Source: Candidatus Kapaibacterium sp.
GTDB taxonomy: Bacteria; Bacteroidota; Ignavibacteria; Kapaibacteriales; JAEUSM01
Reading direction: 5' to 3'
NCBI GenBank assembly: GCA_016788785.1
Contig: JAEUSM010000014.1
Location: 37,081-101,080, forward strand
Length of the DNA stretch: 64,000 nucleotides
Positions 1 to 8,647 of this stretch are shown in pieces. Position 1 is the stretch's first letter, and each line of letters begins with the position of its first letter. The notes under the pieces are model-generated. The model ran no database searches, was not told the DNA's origin, and saw nothing but the letters and a program-made list of their open reading frames with translations. Made by a program: the position numbers and the translations under genes.

Positions 1-991
1 CTTCCCAAGTACTGTATGGAATCCACTTGTTTTCTGACCATACTTTATTCACATCTGAAACCATACCATTTACAATTGGAAGCACACCATTTGAACAGTA
101 ATGTTCTGGACTTAATTGTATATAATCATGAGTTCTTGAATATGATACATTTCCTCTTCCTAAAAATACTATCAAATCCTGCCCTGGTTGAAATCTCATA
201 ATTCTACGAGTTTTATCATAAATTAAAGGGTCTACAAGTGGATATGGAGTTGAAAAGTGTGAGTGTGGGCGTGGCTGAGGGTATGACCTTAATGAGATAT
301 AAAATTCAAAAAAACAGTAGTTGCTTAAATTTTCGTTAACATCCGTTGTTTTTTTTGTATTGTTTTGATTTAAACAAAACATTGGAATAGTTTTTCCTTT
401 CAATGTATCTGTAACCAAACAAGTTATTTTGAAATGATTGTATTGAGTTGAATCACCTTGAGTATAAATTGAAGATTTCATGGAATCTATTGACATTACA
501 GATACTCGTAATACAAACATCGGTCGTAATGCTGAATAAATATGATATTTATTTGCTAATGGAAGTTTGTAACTTTTATCAATTATATCATGAGTTTTGA
601 AAGTAAAATAGGTTCTATACTTTTTACTTTGAATGTACTGTTCTTCAAGATATTGATAAAAACGAAAAGGGTCATAATCGATAGCTTTATAAGAATATTG
701 CCACAAAGTATGTAGGGTGTCATTAGTGAGATTTACATTTTTAATCCAATCATCAACCCAAAATGGATCTGTATTTGTTCTGCAAAAGCTATCTAATGCA
801 AGATATGCTAATTGAACATCAAAAGGCATAGCAGAGTGTATAGGAGGGATATTCTGTAGAATGGGTAATTTTGTATGAAATACATTAATCCCTGGCTCTA
901 CCGGAAATGTACTGTCTGGTCTTACCCGTATCTGAGAATGTATAAATCCGTAAGTGAGAATAAATAATAGTATCACCAGAATTCTGTTCAT
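1..991 (-). CDS. Secreted protein of unknown function, C-terminus cut by window edge
   Basis: An open frame of 330 codons runs from an ATG at 989-991 to the left edge with no stop, so the C-terminus is missing. The N-terminus is a clear Sec signal peptide: MNR, then a hydrophobic stretch ILVILLFILTYGF, with probable cleavage near HSQ. The rest is rich in aromatic and polar residues and has no membrane segment, so an exported soluble or surface protein is likely. I recognise no domain. A purine-rich AGAAGAAA lies just before the ATG. It is the third gene of a minus-strand operon after two other unknown proteins, with a gap of 36 nt. Confidence 0.75.
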   Translation of the reverse strand, partial: MNRILVILLFILTYGFIHSQIRVRPDSTFPVEPGINVFHTKLPILQNIPPIHSAMPFDVQLAYLALDSFCRTNTDPFWVDDWIKNVNLTNDTLHTLWQYSYKAIDYDPFRFYQYLEEQYIQSKKYRTYFTFKTHDIIDKSYKLPLANKYHIYSALRPMFVLRVSVMSIDSMKSSIYTQGDSTQYNHFKITCLVTDTLKGKTIPMFCLNQNNTKKTTDVNENLSNYCFFEFYISLRSYPQPRPHSHFSTPYPLVDPLIYDKTRRIMRFQPGQDLIVFLGRGNVSYSRTHDYIQLSPEHYCSNGVLPIVNGMVSDVNKVWSENKWIPYSTWE

Positions 992-1027
992 GATTTCTTC
1001 TTTTTATTAATTGTTATCAATCTGTTT

Positions 1028-2146
1028 TTATAAAATCATATCACTGACTAATCTACTCCAATTATAGCCATAAGGTCCGTTTTCCCAACGTACTATTGAA
1101 TAACCATTCGGACAATCTTTATCCCAAGGAGGATTTCGTGCAATTCCATAGTTACTACTGTAAAAAATTCTATCTTCATCATTAGAATTAAATTCTTTTA
1201 TTTCAATTGGTGGATCTTGTTCATAAATAGTTGCTTGTTTATTAGAAATTGGATTTTGTAGATGCATCGTTTCAAATTTAAAAGTAACTATTGGAATTCT
1301 TTGCAACTTTATAAAGACTGCTGATGGACATTTTTGCAATAGATTCAAGTATTCTAAAAGATATTTAAACATTTCTCCTCGTTCTGACATTACATTAGAA
1401 GCTGGGTCCATAACATTACCGTGTAATTTTAAACGATTATAAAGAACTTCCATTTCTTCCAATATTACTTCATCGGTCTCGCCTTTTTGATTACGCAAAT
1501 TTGGATCACTTTCACCAGTAAATGCTCTTTCTATAGAATTTTTAAATGCTTCTCTTAGTAATCCATATAAAGCAATGAAAAGTCTTCTCTCTTCATCTGT
1601 TAAGTCTGGGTAAAGATTATTACCTACAACAGCATCTTTAATCTTGTTAAATAATTTTCTAACAACATCACAAGTTGCACAAATTCTTCTATCGACTGAT
1701 TCACTAAAATCGAGTGGATCAGTTGAAACCGGAGGAGTATCAAATGGAGTGCTTGTTCCACCTCCTCTACCTGTATCACCTCCACCCCCATCTAGTTTTC
1801 TACATTTTAACTTGTAGTGATAGATAGTCCTATCTGGATTATCCTGTAATGGAGTATCTTGGACTACCTCAGTTGTAGTATGGGAAAATTCTAACCAACA
1901 ATCATATCCATCAGGTGTTTGAAAAACTGGTTGAGGTGGGTTTGAATCCTCAAAGGTTTTATCAAATGTGTTGGTTCCGCCATCTTCACAACCACAACCA
2001 ACCTTTTGGCTTTGTGCGATGAGGGAATGAGAACCTGAATTGCATCCACAATCGCCGCCTGATTGTAGGATGTTTGCAGTAGGGGATTGGGTTCGCTGAG
2101 AGCGTTGTGTTTGTTGACTTTGCGCGATAAATGACATTGAACTCAT
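1028..2146 (-). CDS. Hypothetical protein with duplicated Cys-Gly N-terminal motif
   Basis: A 372-residue protein of unknown function. The ATG at 2144-2146 is preceded by AAGGTGA, a good ribosome binding site. There is no signal peptide. The first 55 residues hold a short internal duplication: IAQSQ followed by a Cys-Gly cluster (GGDCGCN), then IAQSQ again followed by GCGCEDGG. A Gly/Pro/Thr-rich linker (about 115-145) follows, then a CATC pair near 160 and a mostly helical region to about 290. The C-terminal part is rich in aromatic residues. It starts 9 nt after the upstream gene and is probably co-transcribed with it. The paired Cys motifs could bind metal or form disulphides; this is a guess. 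Confidence 0.8.
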   Translation of the reverse strand: MSSMSFIAQSQQTQRSQRTQSPTANILQSGGDCGCNSGSHSLIAQSQKVGCGCEDGGTNTFDKTFEDSNPPQPVFQTPDGYDCWLEFSHTTTEVVQDTPLQDNPDRTIYHYKLKCRKLDGGGGDTGRGGGTSTPFDTPPVSTDPLDFSESVDRRICATCDVVRKLFNKIKDAVVGNNLYPDLTDEERRLFIALYGLLREAFKNSIERAFTGESDPNLRNQKGETDEVILEEMEVLYNRLKLHGNVMDPASNVMSERGEMFKYLLEYLNLLQKCPSAVFIKLQRIPIVTFKFETMHLQNPISNKQATIYEQDPPIEIKEFNSNDEDRIFYSSNYGIARNPPWDKDCPNGYSIVRWENGPYGYNWSRLVSDMIL

Positions 2147-2155
2147 AGTATCACC

Positions 2156-2761
2156 TTAGGGTTGAATCAAAAAACAACGTAGCTCGAAGATACTCGATAC
2201 ATTAGTGGTGCTTTCTAATCTAATTCCCAAATTTACTTGACCAGTATATCCAGAAAAGAGAAATTCGAATGTACCGACACCAGTAAATGGACCTGTTCCG
2301 AAATTAAACACCTGAATCTCACCATGTTCATTTCCATTAGTAACAGAATTTTCCATGACGGAAATTTGAATGGAATTATAATTCAATCCACCCAAATTCA
2401 ATGAAAGTTTCGATAAGAATCTTGGTGATGTTGGATTATTATACAAAAATACTAATCCTTTCAACTGAGAGGGAACATCGGAAGAGAGATTTGCCATTTT
2501 CGTTTGACTATTCATAGCTTGGGAATAAATTAACTCTTGTCCATTATGCATTCCGTTCACAGCCACAACCGTTGGCTCATCGTTGAATGTAATAGGAGAG
2601 GCACCCCATGTACCACCGGTTGGAGTATTGTAATTGTTTGACCATAGTACATCAGCATTTACTGGAGCACCAAATGTTGCTTTGACCGTACTAATATACG
2701 TCGTAATAAGTGATGGATTCATGTTTTCTAATGCATTCCATCCGCCTGGGAAATTTTTCAT
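2156..2761 (-). CDS. Hypothetical protein, beta-rich
   Basis: A protein of 201 residues with no domain I recognise. I chose the ATG at 2759-2761 because AAGGA stands about 7 nt upstream; the in-frame TTG two codons earlier lies against that ribosome site. There is no signal peptide. The sequence is rich in Asn, Gly, Ser and Thr with alternating hydrophobic residues, which suggests a beta-sandwich. The C-terminal half, with glycine-rich turns, resembles a carbohydrate-binding or phage-tail-like sandwich only in general composition. It is the first gene of the three-gene operon and may be made together with the Cys-motif protein downstream. Confidence 0.75.
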   Translation of the reverse strand: MKNFPGGWNALENMNPSLITTYISTVKATFGAPVNADVLWSNNYNTPTGGTWGASPITFNDEPTVVAVNGMHNGQELIYSQAMNSQTKMANLSSDVPSQLKGLVFLYNNPTSPRFLSKLSLNLGGLNYNSIQISVMENSVTNGNEHGEIQVFNFGTGPFTGVGTFEFLFSGYTGQVNLGIRLESTTNVSSIFELRCFLIQP

Positions 2762-2991
2762 CGTCAAGTCCTTTTTGAGTAGTATAAAGAAATAAGTTTC
2801 GATTAAATTAGAAAAAAAAAAAAACTATCTCCAAATCTGAGGCGAAAATAACGACAAAAAACGTGTTGTTGTAATTCTTTGTTACGCAAAGATAATAATA
2901 CTACACTTAGGAAAATGGGAAACTTAAAATACAGAGATGTTTTTTCACACTCTTTGAAATTACCAACAATCACTCAATTCTTCTACTTCAT

Positions 2992-3018
2992 AAAAAAAGC
3001 CACTATATGTGGCTTTTT
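2992..3018 (-). terminator. Rho-independent terminator after XRE-pentapeptide gene
   Basis: The stem AAAAAGCCAC / GTGGCTTTTT with a TATAT loop starts 16 nt past the stop codon of the minus-strand gene at 3034-3921, and a T-run follows in that direction. The A/T symmetry means it could also stop plus-strand transcripts. The GCCAC stem recurs in three other terminators in this window. Confidence 0.8.
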
Positions 3019-3033
3019 TGTGTTAGATTGTAT

Positions 3034-3921
3034 TTATTCTTCCATAATGGATACACTTGAGAGGTCTGCTTTTCCATTTTTCAAAAATTCGTAGGTTATT
3101 TTATCAACTTGACAATCGACAATGGTGATTCCTTTTAGTTTTTTACCTTTGAAAAAAGTAAAAAGGATTGTTGCGTTTTTGAATGTTACCTTAGAAAAAG
3201 AACATTGATCAAATGAGCATTCTTCTATCAATCCGGTAAAGGTAATATTTTTAAATGCTGACTGTGAAAAAGAAGTCAATTTCCATTTTGTATCAATGAC
3301 TTCACAATGAGAAAAGTTACTCATTGCAATTGTAGCTCCAGTAAAATTTGCATTGGAGAAATTGCAATATTCGATATTTGATTTCGAAAAGTCACTCTCT
3401 TCAACATCACAGCCTTTGAAGTTGTTGTGCAATACGTTCGAAGCAAATATAGTGCATTTCTTCATAGTAGAATTAGTAAAATCACACAATTCTATATTGT
3501 TACTATTGAATGAGATTCCAATAAGTTCTGCAGCAATAAATTTACAATTTTTTACATTGGAAGAACCAAATTGTTCTTGTAAATTCTTAAGACCAGAAAA
3601 ATCTGCATCTACCCAATTTCCTTGCGACATATCCCATTTCAATGAGGTCTTATTTTTTGGTCGTGTTACTGTTTCAGTTTCAGTATTAGCAGATTCAGAG
3701 ATCTCAGTCGCTTCGATTTGACCTGTGAAATACTGCAAATCGACTCCTAATATCTCTGTTAGTCGAAAAAAGGTCGCAAGATCTGGACTTGATTCGCCAC
3801 GTTCCCATTTCCCAACGGCTTGAGGACTTATGGAGATACGTTGAGCTAAATCGGCTTGAGAAAATTTTTTGTTTTTTCTGGCTTCAGCTATTTTGAAGCC
3901 AATGGAAGTTGCATTTTGCAT
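3034..3921 (-). CDS. XRE-family DNA-binding protein with pentapeptide-like repeats
   Basis: A 295-residue protein of two parts. Residues 5-62 form a Cro/CI-type helix-turn-helix (SQADLAQRISISPQAVGKWERG is the recognition region). An acidic linker with TETETVTRP follows. From about residue 100 to 270 there are degenerate pentapeptide repeats of the type CDFTNS, SDFSKS, CNFSNANF, which fold as a right-handed beta-helix. Some DNA-mimicking pentapeptide proteins bind gyrase, but here the fusion to an HTH suggests a regulator with a protein-interaction module. A possible promoter element TAATTTTG lies on the minus strand at 3961-3968. The gene is monocistronic, ending in a strong terminator. Confidence 0.85.
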   Translation of the reverse strand: MQNATSIGFKIAEARKNKKFSQADLAQRISISPQAVGKWERGESSPDLATFFRLTEILGVDLQYFTGQIEATEISESANTETETVTRPKNKTSLKWDMSQGNWVDADFSGLKNLQEQFGSSNVKNCKFIAAELIGISFNSNNIELCDFTNSTMKKCTIFASNVLHNNFKGCDVEESDFSKSNIEYCNFSNANFTGATIAMSNFSHCEVIDTKWKLTSFSQSAFKNITFTGLIEECSFDQCSFSKVTFKNATILFTFFKGKKLKGITIVDCQVDKITYEFLKNGKADLSSVSIMEE

Positions 3922-4063
3922 ACGAGTTTTTAGATAGTTTTAGAAAAGTAATTACTGCTACAAAATTAGGGGATTCCACAGTTGTACATTCGCTACTTTT
4001 CGTTGTTTTTGACAACTATTAGTTGTTTTTTTACAATATCAAAAATGAATGATAATTTTTTTG

Positions 4064-4564
4064 CTATTTGGTTAATTGTTCTAACATAGTATCTAAATAA
4101 TCCAAAGTCATTCTCATTCCAACTTCCATTCCCATTTTGATAACGGTTTCAAGATCTTCAAGAGATGGATAAGTGATTATAACTTCTACGAGTGTGTTTT
4201 GACCTTTATCAGAAAACGTAACCTTCCATGTTGATTGTGGCAAATCTGATTGTAAACGACCGTTTTCATCGCAAAAAGCATCTTTAGATTCGTAAGAATC
4301 TATTGGATGAATGTTGTAATATTCTGCCCAACCCCAATGTTTTTCACCTTCTGGAGAAACCATCGCATAATGCCACGTTCCTCCATTGATAAATTGTAAT
4401 CCTTTTGATTCAACGGTGTATGGTTTTGGAGCAAACCATTGCACTAATAATTCTTCTTTTGTGTAACAATCCCACACTAATTGGCGGTTTGCAGCAAATT
4501 CACGACGGATAGTCAATGTGTTGTTTTCCTTATCAGCAAGGAAGTCAAATTGTAAGTTTTTCAT
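4064..4564 (-). CDS. AHSA1/SRPBCC family protein
   Basis: A 166-residue protein of the START/SRPBCC superfamily, group AHSA1 (activator of Hsp90 ATPase homologue 1-like). The N-terminal pattern [20 protein letters not shown], the FAPKPYTVE stretch and the central [16 protein letters not shown] strand are typical of the family. These proteins form a hydrophobic cavity; in bacteria they often accompany an ArsR-type repressor, as here, where the start codon overlaps the stop of the upstream arsR-like gene (ATGA). The ligand is unknown, and the link to Hsp90 is by homology of fold only. Confidence 0.88.
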   Translation of the reverse strand: MKNLQFDFLADKENNTLTIRREFAANRQLVWDCYTKEELLVQWFAPKPYTVESKGLQFINGGTWHYAMVSPEGEKHWGWAEYYNIHPIDSYESKDAFCDENGRLQSDLPQSTWKVTFSDKGQNTLVEVIITYPSLEDLETVIKMGMEVGMRMTLDYLDTMLEQLTK

Positions 4565-4875
4565 TGTGTTTGTAAGGTTAATAAGAGTGTATCTAATTGA
4601 TTGTATTTATCTTCCCATATTTGTCGAAACTGTTCCAACCATTGGTCAATTTCTTTCATTTTGTGTACCTCGAGTGAGTAATATATTTCCCTCCCCTGAG
4701 GTACTTGTCGCACTATTTCACATTCAGTGAGTATTCGCAAATGCTTCGAAACGGCTTGTCTTGTCGTGCTGAAATTATCGGCAATGGCATTTGGAGTCAT
4801 TGCCTGAACAGCAATTAAGGCGATAATCGCACGCCTTGTAGGATCAGCTATTGCTTGAAAAATGTCTCTTCTCAT
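4561..4875 (-). CDS. ArsR-family winged-helix repressor
   Basis: A metal-free type ArsR regulator of 104 residues. It begins [18 protein letters not shown], the standard ArsR opening, with the recognition helix [13 protein letters not shown] and wing GREIYYSLE. No metal-binding cysteine pair is seen. A longer frame reaches 4923, but its start would lie upstream of the transcription start expected from the promoter at 4909-4940, so I use the ATG at 4873-4875. It overlaps the downstream SRPBCC gene by 4 nt. ArsR/AHSA1 pairs are common in Bacteroidota and are usually autoregulated; the inducer is unknown. Confidence 0.88.
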   Translation of the reverse strand: MRRDIFQAIADPTRRAIIALIAVQAMTPNAIADNFSTTRQAVSKHLRILTECEIVRQVPQGREIYYSLEVHKMKEIDQWLEQFRQIWEDKYNQLDTLLLTLQTQ

Positions 4876-4908
4876 AATAGAACGGATAAACATGAAACTG
4901 TTTGGTTG

Positions 4909-4940
4909 CAAATATACACACAAGTTTTCATTTGAGCAAA
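4909..4940 (-). promoter_or_regulatory. Bacteroidota-type promoter for arsR/AHSA1 operon
   Basis: Read on the minus strand, TTTG (4940-4937) is separated by 20 nt from TATATTTG (4916-4909). This matches the -33 TTG and -7 TAnnTTTG elements known for the primary sigma factor of Bacteroidota. Transcription would start near 4902, about 27 nt before the chosen ATG. Confidence 0.55.
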
Positions 4941-4959
4941 TTTATTTCTTATTACTCAC

Positions 4960-4989
4960 AAAAAAAAGCCACAGAACGTGGCTTTTTTT
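4960..4989 (-). terminator. Terminator after dihaem cytochrome c gene
   Basis: AAAAAAAGCCAC / GTGGCTTTTTTT with an AGAA loop lies 20 nt after the stop of the minus-strand cytochrome gene. It has T-runs on both strands. Confidence 0.8.
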
Positions 4990-5008
4990 AGTTTTGAATA
5001 TTTGTGCG

Positions 5009-5998
5009 TTATTTCATTTCTTCACCTGGAGCATAAACAATCTGATCAATTTTATTACTGACTGGTTTAATCGATCGTAAATAACGATACAAAGCTTTTA
5101 ATTCGACATCATCCATTCTTGCGAATAATGCCCAAGGCATTGGAGTTCCTTTATGTATTCGTCCACCTTTCATACGATTGATAAACATAGTTTCGTTCCA
5201 ATTTGCCATTATCCCAGTTTTTTTGTCAGGTGTTAAGTTAGGAGTTACAAATGAAGCACCTTCTGTAAAAACATCTGGGACGAATACTAATCCACCAGCA
5301 AAGGGTTCACCAATAAATTCTCCTGTTTTCAAATCTCTATTGGTATGGCAACCATAACAATTGGCAACACTAAAAGCCAAATATGAACCATATGCAATCG
5401 AAGAATCGATTGGAACTGATTTGGGTGGTGTTTTCTTTGGACCTTCAGGTTTAAACAGGCCAAATGCAAACAAAATTTTCCCTAAGAAGCTATATTCTGT
5501 TCTCGGGACATAATGCTTTACAGGCTCTTGAGCTCGTAAATACGATACAATCGCTGTTAGGTCTTCATCGCTTAATTCTTGAAATGGCATAAATGGAAAC
5601 ACACAACCATTTTTATTGTTTACAGAGTATCGTAAGGTTCTAGCTATTTCCCCATCTGTCATAGTACCGATACCAGTTTCTTTATCAGGCGTCAAATTAG
5701 GAGCACGAAACGTTCCAGGAGGTATAGTCATTTCCCACCCCCCACTTAGAGGCATTAATGCACCATTTTCTACTACTTTGACCTTGTCCATTGGAACGTG
5801 ACACGAAATACAATGCGCAGGACCCTCAGCTAGATGTTTTCCCCTAGCAATTAATGCCGAATCTTTCGAAGCAATAATTTTAGGATATGGTGCTTCGAAT
5901 TTTTTGTCCCAAGCAAGTTGGACATATGTAATAAGAGCAATGACGATAATACCAATTACTCCACCAATCCACATTAACACTTTAACAATTTTACTCAT
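5009..5998 (-). CDS. Membrane-anchored dihaem cytochrome c
   Basis: A 329-residue electron-transfer protein. Residues 8-28 are a membrane anchor or uncleaved signal. Two class I cytochrome c domains follow, with haem attachment motifs CISCH (63-67) and CYGCH (214-218). Candidate axial methionines are in FPFMPF (137) and GTPMPWA (287). Each domain has the NLTPD and loop pattern typical of dihaem subunits that serve membrane alcohol/aldehyde/sorbosone dehydrogenases. No dehydrogenase gene is adjacent, so the partner is elsewhere. A G-rich site (GGGGGA) precedes the ATG. The gene appears to stand alone. Confidence 0.9.
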   Translation of the reverse strand: MSKIVKVLMWIGGVIGIIVIALITYVQLAWDKKFEAPYPKIIASKDSALIARGKHLAEGPAHCISCHVPMDKVKVVENGALMPLSGGWEMTIPPGTFRAPNLTPDKETGIGTMTDGEIARTLRYSVNNKNGCVFPFMPFQELSDEDLTAIVSYLRAQEPVKHYVPRTEYSFLGKILFAFGLFKPEGPKKTPPKSVPIDSSIAYGSYLAFSVANCYGCHTNRDLKTGEFIGEPFAGGLVFVPDVFTEGASFVTPNLTPDKKTGIMANWNETMFINRMKGGRIHKGTPMPWALFARMDDVELKALYRYLRSIKPVSNKIDQIVYAPGEEMK

Positions 5999-6073
5999 AC
6001 TTTCCCCCGAAAATAAATATACTATTGATTCTTTATCTAATTGAATTATCTTATAATTTTACTTTCTTTACAT

Positions 6074-6358
6074 TTATCCTTGTAATACATCTTGAATGTC
6101 TCTCAATTTTTTAAACATACTATTTGCAAATGGGCATAATGGAATTACGAATATTCCTTTTTCACGTGCCATTTCTACCACTTTCATAAGTAATTGTTTG
6201 CCGACATTTTTTCCACGCAATACATCGCTAACATCAGTATGATCAATAATAATGCGTTCAGTTCCAACCCAAGTATAGGTCATAGACGCTAATTGCGTAC
6301 CATTTTCAGTGACAAAAAATTTCCCTTTTTTGCCGTTATCTTCGTGTTGAATAGTCAA
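6074..6358 (-). CDS. GNAT-family N-acetyltransferase, small YjdJ-type
   Basis: A 94-residue protein of the compact Gcn5-related group (YjdJ-type, N-acetyltransferase domain 2). The acetyl-CoA loop RGKNVGKQLL lies at about 45-55, followed by a helix and the family signature IPLCPFANSMF near the C-terminus. The likely start is TTG (6356-6358), overlapping the stop of the cupin gene; no ATG fits the family's usual N-terminus. It is the last gene of a short minus-strand run. The substrate is not known. Confidence 0.82.
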   Translation of the reverse strand: MTIQHEDNGKKGKFFVTENGTQLASMTYTWVGTERIIIDHTDVSDVLRGKNVGKQLLMKVVEMAREKGIFVIPLCPFANSMFKKLRDIQDVLQG

Positions 6359-6714
6359 AGCTTCTCCAATTCAAATTTTGTCAATTCATTAATAGTATCG
6401 CCAGTATTCAAGGTAGATGCAGGTTCAAAAAGCATGACCCACACTTCTTCAGTTGCTACTGGTCGGTGCTCCACACCTTTTGGCACAATGAGAAATTCAC
6501 CTTCGTTCAATAAAACATTCTTATCTCGAAACTCCATAACAAAACTACCGTTCACAACAAAAAAGAGTTCATCTTCTTCATCGTGTTTATGCCAAACAAA
6601 TTCACCTTGAAACTTTGCCAATTTGATATGTTGACCATTCAATTCTCCAACTACTTTCGGCGACCAATGTTCCGAAAATTGAGCAAATTTTTCTTGTAGA
6701 TTGATGGGGTTCAT
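6355..6714 (-). CDS. Cupin-domain protein
   Basis: A single-domain cupin of 119 residues. The first cupin motif is in HKHDEEDELFFVVNG (about 37-52), giving two His and a Glu as metal ligands, and the second follows at VPKGVEHRPVA with a third His. Such small cupins act as isomerases, dioxygenases or sugar-binding regulators, and the sequence does not decide which. It starts 7 nt after the methyltransferase gene and overlaps the GNAT gene, so the three are probably co-translated. Confidence 0.88.
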   Translation of the reverse strand: MNPINLQEKFAQFSEHWSPKVVGELNGQHIKLAKFQGEFVWHKHDEEDELFFVVNGSFVMEFRDKNVLLNEGEFLIVPKGVEHRPVATEEVWVMLFEPASTLNTGDTINELTKFELEKL

Positions 6715-6721
6715 AGTTATA

Positions 6722-7765
6722 TTATTTTAAAGTTTGATGCTTTCTTTGTATAACATAGAAATATCTACTAAATAGTTGATCATCCCATTTGGCATATCTT
6801 ACTGCTTCGTTGTATCGATATTGCCATAACAATGTATTTCCTTCTTCTTCAAATTGTTTCTTCATGTTTTCAAGAATGTAAAGCTTTTTTTTCCAATGAG
6901 AAATTCCTGAAGAAGTCAAATCTATGGCTTGAAATTGTAAATCTAATTCAGAAAGAATTGAAATGAAAAACGAATTTTCAGGTAATAACATCGCTTTTTG
7001 TGATTCATTCATTACCCATGATGATAAATAGACACATATATGTCCATTTTCTTCTAGGAGTTTTAACGTATTTACAAGTGCATCTTTGATATTTCGTATG
7101 TAATAAAGAGTATCTATAAAAACAATACAATCAAATTTTTGAGTTAACTGTAAAGCATTCATATCTGCTTCGAGGAATTGTAAACGTGGATTATTTACAT
7201 ATGTGTTTTTAGCATAATTAATTCCCTCTGTTGAAATATCTACACCTACACACGAAGCATCAGACTCCTTTTCAATCTTATGAGTAATGCTTCCATTCCC
7301 ACAGCCTATATCTAAAATCTTTACTTTCTTTTCAGAATGAACAAACTTCAAAAACAATGACAATTCTTCATTATCAACAAGTCCATGCTGTGACAAATCT
7401 TCGCCATACACTTGTTCGCAGAATTGAGAATGAGCTTTACTTGAAAGAATTGATGTATAAAAATTATCATATTCATATTTGTAAAACGGTGTTTCTATTT
7501 CTAGTAGCTTTGCTATTTCTTTACCAAAATCTGTAAAGAAGTACTCATCTTCAATTTTTTCTACAATATTCTTATTAATTAGATTTTTGCATACATTAGT
7601 CCAAGGTAAAAGAAATCTTCCTATCCAAAATTCCGCAAAACTTTTTATTGATTCTTCTGTTGCTTTTCTTTGAGGATCTAACCCCATATATAGGGCGTAT
7701 CTACTTCTGAACCAAGATAAAGAAGTAATAAACTGTTGCTCTTCAAGGGAATATTGATTCATCAT
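6722..7765 (-). CDS. SAM-dependent methyltransferase with N-terminal helical domain
   Basis: A 347-residue class I methyltransferase. Residues 1-130 are helical and resemble the winged-helix/dimerisation part of small-molecule methyltransferases. The SAM-binding motif I is KILDIGCGNGS (about 149-159), followed by the acidic residue in VGVDIS and the LEADMNAL and FDCIVFIDTLYYI motifs. The C-terminus is Tyr/Trp-rich. The acceptor cannot be told. It lies 3 nt downstream of the VOC gene and 7 nt upstream of the cupin gene, which suggests a shared transcript. Confidence 0.85.
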   Translation of the reverse strand: MMNQYSLEEQQFITSLSWFRSRYALYMGLDPQRKATEESIKSFAEFWIGRFLLPWTNVCKNLINKNIVEKIEDEYFFTDFGKEIAKLLEIETPFYKYEYDNFYTSILSSKAHSQFCEQVYGEDLSQHGLVDNEELSLFLKFVHSEKKVKILDIGCGNGSITHKIEKESDASCVGVDISTEGINYAKNTYVNNPRLQFLEADMNALQLTQKFDCIVFIDTLYYIRNIKDALVNTLKLLEENGHICVYLSSWVMNESQKAMLLPENSFFISILSELDLQFQAIDLTSSGISHWKKKLYILENMKKQFEEEGNTLLWQYRYNEAVRYAKWDDQLFSRYFYVIQRKHQTLK

Positions 7766-7768
7766 TTC

Positions 7769-8137
7769 TTACCGATGCTGGTCTATCAGAATCATATTAC
7801 CGTCCGGGTCAGTAAGCGTTACGGATGCAGGTCCGCTTGCTTTGTCGACTTCGGAAGTGAGGGTTACACCTGATGCTTTTAACTGTTGTTGAATTGAACG
7901 AATGTCGTCAAAGTTATCGATATTTTGCGCGTTTTCATCCCACCCTGGATTAAAAGTAAGGATATTCCCTTCGAACATCCCTTGAAAAAGCCCAATGAGT
8001 GCATTCCCATTTTTCATTATGAGGTAGTTATGCTCCATACTTCCTCCAAAGACACTAAATCCCAATTTTTCGTAAAACTCTTTTGATACTAACAAGTTTT
8101 TCACACTTAAACTTGCAGAAAATGCACCTAATTTCAT
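7769..8137 (-). CDS. VOC-family (glyoxalase-like) protein
   Basis: A 122-residue vicinal-oxygen-chelate fold protein. The N-terminal SLSVKNLLVSKEFYEKLGF and the C-terminal VTLTDPDGNMILIDQ are standard for the family. The region FQGMFEGNILTFNPGWDENAQ is typical of the uncharacterised lactoylglutathione-lyase-like group common in Bacteroidota. The usual metal ligands are only partly present, so a binding or resistance role is as likely as lyase activity. Confidence 0.85.
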   Translation of the reverse strand: MKLGAFSASLSVKNLLVSKEFYEKLGFSVFGGSMEHNYLIMKNGNALIGLFQGMFEGNILTFNPGWDENAQNIDNFDDIRSIQQQLKASGVTLTSEVDKASGPASVTLTDPDGNMILIDQHR

Positions 8138-8167
8138 AATGGTATTTTTCTATTTTAATAAAAGTAT

Positions 8168-8626
8168 TTATGCACCAAATTGTCGCAAATGATGGTCTAA
8201 ATGTTTATACAACATATTATTCCATTCAACTTTCGTTAAAATTCCAAACGAATGCGATTCACGCCCATCGAAGTAGATTTCTCCTAATTCTTGCGTTTTT
8301 TTCATATACTGAATCAATCGTTCTTTCTCTTTTTGAAAATCTTTTTCGGTTGTAATGAGAAATGCTGGTGCAGTTCGACTTTCTTTAGGATAGGTTGTTT
8401 CATCGACAACTTTCTTTTTGACTAAAAGCTTAAGTATGAATTTAAGGATTGCATTTGGTTTTGGATGGATGTTCTCAAACATCATTTCGTATGTAACGTT
8501 ACAATGTGCTAACATTTGTGACACATTCATTTTTCCCCAATTAGCTTGAGAACTAGGTGTTAGCGTTTCAATTCGTTGAAGTAAATTGTTTGTAACTTCT
8601 GGAGTAAAGATATTCGGTAGTGGCAT
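8168..8626 (-). CDS. DUF1569 (DinB-like) protein
   Basis: A 152-residue four-helix-bundle protein of the DUF1569 family, related to DinB/YfiT metal-dependent enzymes. The pattern NWGKMNVSQMLAHCNVTYEMM supplies one conserved His, and LYKHLDHHLRQFGA at the C-terminus supplies the others (HxxHH), a possible divalent-metal site. The role is unknown; DinB-fold proteins often act in thiol or stress metabolism. It sits 21 nt after the DUF1801 gene, in the same direction. Confidence 0.82.
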   Translation of the reverse strand: MPLPNIFTPEVTNNLLQRIETLTPSSQANWGKMNVSQMLAHCNVTYEMMFENIHPKPNAILKFILKLLVKKKVVDETTYPKESRTAPAFLITTEKDFQKEKERLIQYMKKTQELGEIYFDGRESHSFGILTKVEWNNMLYKHLDHHLRQFGA

Positions 8627-8647
8627 AATGGTAGTAAATAAGTTTTG

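Noticed and set aside
2018..2146. RiPP precursor idea for the Cys-Gly N-terminus
   Set aside because: The protein is 372 residues long with a large folded-looking remainder, and no modifying enzyme or transporter lies nearby.
2879..3094. 71-codon plus-strand frame
   Set aside because: It crosses the terminator and runs antisense into the end of the XRE gene; no ribosome site or family match.
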